The notes under the pieces were generated by a model. It saw only the letters and a program-made list of their open reading frames with translations, was not told where the DNA came from and did no database searches. Source: an uncultured Lentisphaeraceae bacterium (GTDB lineage: Bacteria > Verrucomicrobiota > Kiritimatiellia > RFP12 > DVOR01). Taken from it: DNA of 64,000 nucleotides. The translations under genes and the position numbers were made by a program. Positions 60,302-64,000 of the stretch are shown piece after piece. Every line of letters starts with the position of its first letter. The first letter of the stretch is position 1. The stretch is from the NCBI GenBank assembly GCA_949282555.1, contig CASDPK010000010.1:1-64000 (forward strand), written 5' to 3'.

Positions 60302-61921
60302 ATGGTTTTGCGGAAACATCTTCTTCTCCTTGCTGGTGCACTGAGCGTGGCTTGGTGCGCCCGTGCAGCGACGGGTTGGCTGACGCCAAGCCACACCATC
60401 GACGCACCCTACGGCTTCACCCCCGGAGAGGCGCTGACGTTGCCCAACAATGCGGGATGGTCGGTCTTCAACCCCTCCTCCTTGGCCGCCGAAGCGCAGG
60501 CGCCCTATGCGGCGACGACGGCGGACTCCCAACCGGACTACACGCCGGGAACCCTTTTCTTCGATCCCCCCACGGAATTGCAGGAAGACGAGCAGGCCTA
60601 TCTCACGCTCGGCATCCGCGCGTCCGATGACGGAAGCGAAGGCATTAGGATGGTGCCGGATCAGACCAAGGGCCGTTTGCGCACAGATCGCGTCTATGCC
60701 ACCGTCCGCTTCATCCCCTCCGACGCCACGCCGGATGTGGACGCGCTCAAGCGGATGTATCCCTCTTACGAGGCAAGTCAGCCCACCGCAGGGGAGCCGG
60801 TGCCCACCGCGGCGAAACTGGGGCTTTGCGTCCTTCAGGATGGCCACTTCTATGTGTCGCGCGTGCGCGGTTCGGGCGATGACGGCGGCACGGGCCGTCC
60901 CGAGAACTTCGTCTACGAGTTCTGCCAGACCAAGATCCTTTACGAAGACCCGCCCGAGAATGCCACGGACGAAGAGAAGAAGCTGTACGTAGGCAAGGGG
61001 GATGTGACCCTCTGCTTGGAGTTCCGCTCCTTCCAGCTTCCCCCCGCCGAAGAAGGCGGTATGGCCGGGCCGGTGACGCGGGCCTTCCGCATCCTCATCA
61101 AGCCCGCCAATGCCGGGGACGAGGCATACGTCAGCCTCACCGCGGGGCGCGGTTATGCTTGGGCCGAGCAGATGACCGAGAACGGCGAGAACTATGCCTT
61201 CGACTGGTCATCCTTGGAGGCGAGCGACGCCAGCGAGTGGCTCTACGCCTTCGACAGCGCCGTGGTGCTCTCGGAAGATGGCCTCGCCACCTACGACGAC
61301 ACTACGCTCAACACCCTCTCCGAGATGGGTTTCTCCGCCTCGGAGGGCGGCTTGCTCAATGCGTGGCTGGGCGTGGACATCTCCCTCCAAACCACGACCG
61401 ACCTTGCCAACCGGGGCCTGGACGCGGGGCAATTCACCCCCTACCTCAGCGCGGGGATCAACTCCCAAAGCTTCGCGGCCTACTCCGATTGGGCGACGAC
61501 TTATGGCGTGACCCTTTCCGACTATCTCACCACCTCCGCTCGGGCCCGTTCCGCGGCCGCCTCCGGCAATGGCGAACAAGCCTTTGATGCCTTCCTGCTC
61601 TACATGGACCCCGCGTCCACGGTCGTGCGCCGCCTCGTGGTTTCGGGCATCGTTCCGGAAGGGGAGACCGTGACCCTGACCCTCCGTGGGCCCGAGGGCG
61701 GCAACCTTTCCGCCGCGCTCAACAAGGGCATCTCCAAAGTCCGCCTCCGCCGCGCCGCCACGCTTGATGGCCTCGCCTCCGCGGCTCCGGAATACTATGC
61801 CCAGCCACACCTCGACGCCGCGGGGAACGTGACCTTGGTGTTGCCCCGCGAGAAGGACGGCGAGGAGCGCCCCTTCATCAAGGCCGAGCTGGTCTCCACC
61901 TTCGAAGACCAAGCGCCGTGA
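60302..61921 (+). CDS. Exported protein of unknown function
   Basis: 539 residues from the ATG at 60302, which begins a clear signal peptide (RKHLLLLAGALSVAWCARAA); 20 upstream in-frame codons are rejected. The mature protein is Ala, Asp, Glu, Thr and Ser rich with beta-type phrases and no catalytic motif I can name. The middle contains DPASTVVRRLVVSG and a (V/I)TLTLRGPEGG stretch. The C terminus (PFIKAELVSTFE) resembles that of the exported protein at 43414-44352. It may be a cell-surface or periplasmic structural protein. Monocistronic, ending in a strong terminator. Confidence 0.75.
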   Translation: MVLRKHLLLLAGALSVAWCARAATGWLTPSHTIDAPYGFTPGEALTLPNNAGWSVFNPSSLAAEAQAPYAATTADSQPDYTPGTLFFDPPTELQEDEQAYLTLGIRASDDGSEGIRMVPDQTKGRLRTDRVYATVRFIPSDATPDVDALKRMYPSYEASQPTAGEPVPTAAKLGLCVLQDGHFYVSRVRGSGDDGGTGRPENFVYEFCQTKILYEDPPENATDEEKKLYVGKGDVTLCLEFRSFQLPPAEEGGMAGPVTRAFRILIKPANAGDEAYVSLTAGRGYAWAEQMTENGENYAFDWSSLEASDASEWLYAFDSAVVLSEDGLATYDDTTLNTLSEMGFSASEGGLLNAWLGVDISLQTTTDLANRGLDAGQFTPYLSAGINSQSFAAYSDWATTYGVTLSDYLTTSARARSAAASGNGEQAFDAFLLYMDPASTVVRRLVVSGIVPEGETVTLTLRGPEGGNLSAALNKGISKVRLRRAATLDGLASAAPEYYAQPHLDAAGNVTLVLPREKDGEERPFIKAELVSTFEDQAP

Positions 61922-61943
61922 CCTGAACGCCCTTTGACGCATG

Positions 61944-61974
61944 AGGCCCTCCCGCGCGGGAGGGCCTTTCGTTT
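61944..61974 (+). terminator. Terminator after the exported-protein gene
   Basis: A 10-bp stem (AGGCCCTCCC, loop GCGC, GGGAGGGCCT) followed by TTCGTTTGT, 22 nt after the stop. Confidence 0.88.
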
Positions 61975-62044
61975 GTCCCCCTGCGGTTGATTGTGCGCAC
62001 CCCAAAGAACCTTCCAGTGCCCCCTTTCCTTTCCCAAAGGGATG

Positions 62045-62053
62045 TGTGATACT
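62045..62053 (+). promoter_or_regulatory. Start-proximal extended -10 (TGT-GATACT) for the GH2 gene
   Basis: GATACT ends 6 nt before the ATG at 62060, again predicting a leaderless mRNA. The -35 (TTTCCT, 17-nt spacing) is weak. Confidence 0.5.
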
Positions 62054-62059
62054 GAGGGC

Positions 62060-64000
62060 ATGAAAGCGCTTCTCCTCCTGATGGCAGCCGGTGTGGCATG
62101 GGCGCTCCATGCCGAGAGCAAGATTTGGAATCGTGGGTGGGAGTTCCGCCGAGGCGACATGCGGACGTGGCAAGCGTGCCATCTTCCGCACTCCTTCAGC
62201 GCTCCCTATTTCTTGGGCCCCGATTTCTATGTGGGCGATGGATGGTACCGCAAACGCCTCCGCCCGGAAGAGACCCAATGCGAAAACCTCTTTCTCGACT
62301 TTGAGGGGGCCTTCCAGTTCACCGACGTTTGGCTCGATGGCGTCCGCGTGGGCGGCCATCGGAGCGGTTACACCGGCTTTCGCGTGGATCTCACGCCCGC
62401 GTTGCGGCGGGGGCAGGCCCAAGAGGTGCTCGTCCGCGTCTCCAACGCCTGGGACGCCCGCACCGCGCCCCGCGCCGGCGAACACATCTTCACGGGCGGC
62501 ATCAATCGCGACGTCCGCCTTGTCTCGGAAGGCCCGGTTCACCTCGCCTACCAAAGCCTCACCGTCACCACGCCGGACGTGTCCCGCGAAAAAGCGACCG
62601 TGCAAGCCACGGTGACCGTGCGCAACACCTCCGCGGAGCTGCGCACGGTCGCGTGCGACCTCACCTTGGGCGCCCCCACCCTTCGCGGGCAACCCGTCAC
62701 CGCCGCCGAAGGCATGCCGTCGTCGGCCACGGTCCGCGTCGCCCTCCCCCCAAAGGGCGAGCGGCAAATCACCCATCGGTTCACGGTGACGGCGCCGCGG
62801 TTGTGGTCACCCGAGACGTCGCATCTCTACCCGCTCACCGTCGTTGCCGAGGGTTCCGAAGCCCGGGCGGAGGTCGGCCTCCGCTGGTTCACGTTCACCA
62901 AGGAGCGCGGCTTCTTCCTCAATGGCGAACACCTCTTCCTCCTTGGCGCCAATGTCCACCAGGACACCGCCGGCTGGGGTGACGGCGTCACCAACGCCTC
63001 CCACGCCCGCGATGTGCGCCTGATGAAGGAAGCCGGCTTCAACTTCATCCGCGGCTCCCATTATCCGCACGACCCCGCCTTCCTGACCGCCTGCGACCGC
63101 GAAGGAATGCTCTTTTGGAGCGAGGGCGGCGTGTGGGGCATGGGCGGTTGCCGCGCCGAAGACACCCGCTGGAACGCCTCCGCCGTGCCCCACCTGCCCG
63201 AAGACCGCCCCGCCTTCGCCGACTCCGCGGAAACGTTGGTGCGCGAGATGGTGCGCGATGCCCGAAACCACCCTTGCGTCATCGCGTGGAGCGTCTGCAA
63301 TGAGCCCTTCTTCCTGGCTGGGGGCAATGGCGTCCAAGAGGCGTCCAAAGCCCTTGTCCGCCGTCTGCTGGCCGTCGTGCGCGAGGAAGACCCCACCCGT
63401 CCGGCCGCGGTCGGCGGCGCCCAACGCGGCGGATTTGACGCCCTCGGCGCGGAGGTCATCGGATACAACGGCGACGGCGCGCGCCTCTATCGCGATCCGC
63501 CCGGGCCAAGCCTTGTGGCGGAATATGGCTCCGTCATCACCCGCCGCCCGGGCGCCTACGCCCCGGGCTGGGGGGAATTCGCGAACGACCGCCCCGCGTG
63601 GCGCTCCGGGGCGGCCGTCTGGTGCGGTTTTGACCACGGCAGCATTTGGGAAAGCGGCTCGCGGATGGGCATTGTCGATTACTTCCGCCTGCCCAAGCGC
63701 GCGTGGTTCTGGTATCGCAACGCCCTGCGCGGCCTCCCCCCGCCCGAATGGCCGCGGAAGGCCAAGGCCGAGGCGCTCCGCCTCGAGGCCGAGAAAACCG
63801 TCCTCTCCGCCTGCGACGGCACGGACGACACGCTTCTGACCCTCCGCCTCACCGACGCAAAGGGCGCCACGGTGGATGACGTCCGCCCCGTGACCCTCAC
63901 CGTCGCCGAAGGCCCCGGCGAATTCCCGACGGGCCGCACCATCACCTTCGTGCCCGGCTCCGACATCGACCTCATCGAGGGACAGGCCGCCATCGTTTTC
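62060..64000 (+). CDS. Exported glycoside hydrolase family 2 enzyme (partial, runs off right edge)
   Basis: 647 codons from the ATG at 62060 to the window end with no stop. It has a signal peptide (KALLLLMAAGVAWALHAES), then a GH2 sugar-binding domain (FEGAFQFTDVWLDGVRVGGHRSGYTGFRVDLT), an immunoglobulin-like domain and the catalytic barrel. The barrel shows FFLNGEHLFLLGANVHQD, GFNFIRGSHYPHDP, the acid/base glutamate in AWSVCNEPF, and the likely nucleophile glutamate in LVAEYGS. These fit a beta-galactosidase, beta-glucuronidase or related activity; the substrate cannot be told. It suggests use of host or plant polysaccharides. Confidence 0.92.
   Translation, partial: MKALLLLMAAGVAWALHAESKIWNRGWEFRRGDMRTWQACHLPHSFSAPYFLGPDFYVGDGWYRKRLRPEETQCENLFLDFEGAFQFTDVWLDGVRVGGHRSGYTGFRVDLTPALRRGQAQEVLVRVSNAWDARTAPRAGEHIFTGGINRDVRLVSEGPVHLAYQSLTVTTPDVSREKATVQATVTVRNTSAELRTVACDLTLGAPTLRGQPVTAAEGMPSSATVRVALPPKGERQITHRFTVTAPRLWSPETSHLYPLTVVAEGSEARAEVGLRWFTFTKERGFFLNGEHLFLLGANVHQDTAGWGDGVTNASHARDVRLMKEAGFNFIRGSHYPHDPAFLTACDREGMLFWSEGGVWGMGGCRAEDTRWNASAVPHLPEDRPAFADSAETLVREMVRDARNHPCVIAWSVCNEPFFLAGGNGVQEASKALVRRLLAVVREEDPTRPAAVGGAQRGGFDALGAEVIGYNGDGARLYRDPPGPSLVAEYGSVITRRPGAYAPGWGEFANDRPAWRSGAAVWCGFDHGSIWESGSRMGIVDYFRLPKRAWFWYRNALRGLPPPEWPRKAKAEALRLEAEKTVLSACDGTDDTLLTLRLTDAKGATVDDVRPVTLTVAEGPGEFPTGRTITFVPGSDIDLIEGQAAIVF

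Overview
The window reads as one contiguous, GC-rich, gene-dense bacterial chromosome segment. The best guess for the organism is a member of the PVC group, in the Kiritimatiellota/Verrucomicrobiota/Lentisphaerota area. This is inferred from gene content only: a very large exported protein with paired CxxCH motifs and a C-terminal SUMF1-like domain, an exported GH2 glycosidase, large Trp/Phe-rich lipoproteins, and a Bacteroidetes-like ParE. No rRNA gene is present to confirm it.

Layout. 1-4 kb: left edge of an ISAs1-like transposase, then a type I restriction-modification operon on the minus strand (hsdM, hsdS, FRG-domain gene, possibly an hsdR stub). 4.2-6 kb: a two-gene AAA-ATPase plus Toprim/DUF3226 pair on the plus strand, a likely defence module. 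6.2-9.9 kb: dut, hemL, hemB and a xerC-type recombinase. 9.9-15.7 kb: two tandem paralogous lipoproteins with internal repeats. 15.7-18 kb: a ZIP metal transporter divergent from metK, which has a SAM-II-type riboswitch and a leader terminator. 18.1-22.9 kb: a division/wall cluster (mraZ, rsmH, ftsL-like, ftsI) that continues into dedA and merR. 23.4-25.6 kb: an AT-rich island with two radical-SAM genes, one frameshifted. 25.9-34.4 kb: rpoC and rpoB, with parE divergent from them. 36.6-37.6 kb: gapA. 38.6-46.7 kb: the SUMF1/cytochrome-motif giant, purM, an exported protein, a phosphoglycerate-mutase-like metalloenzyme and a HIRAN-domain protein. 46.8-51.7 kb: ispE, tRNA-Gln, prs, rplY, pth, rpsF, ssb, rpsR, rplI on the minus strand. 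51.8-60.1 kb: a second type I system whose hsdR is frameshifted and whose hsdS is followed by an unusual PIN-GNAT-PUA gene and an ASCH-kinase gene. 60.3-64 kb: an exported protein and a GH2 glycosidase cut by the window end.

How it works together. Most of the window is housekeeping: transcription, translation, division, haem, purine and isoprenoid synthesis. Defence genes form two islands near the ends. The most unusual content is (i) the AT-rich hsdS/PIN-GNAT-PUA/ASCH-kinase block inside a type I operon, (ii) a tRNA-Gln gene lying wholly inside the 3' end of the ispE reading frame, (iii) the SAM-II-like switch with terminator before metK, (iv) several genes whose -10 box lies only 6-9 nt before the ATG, suggesting leaderless mRNAs, and (v) a 51-nt dispersed element present three times in intergenic DNA. 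All family calls come from reading motifs; no database search was possible.
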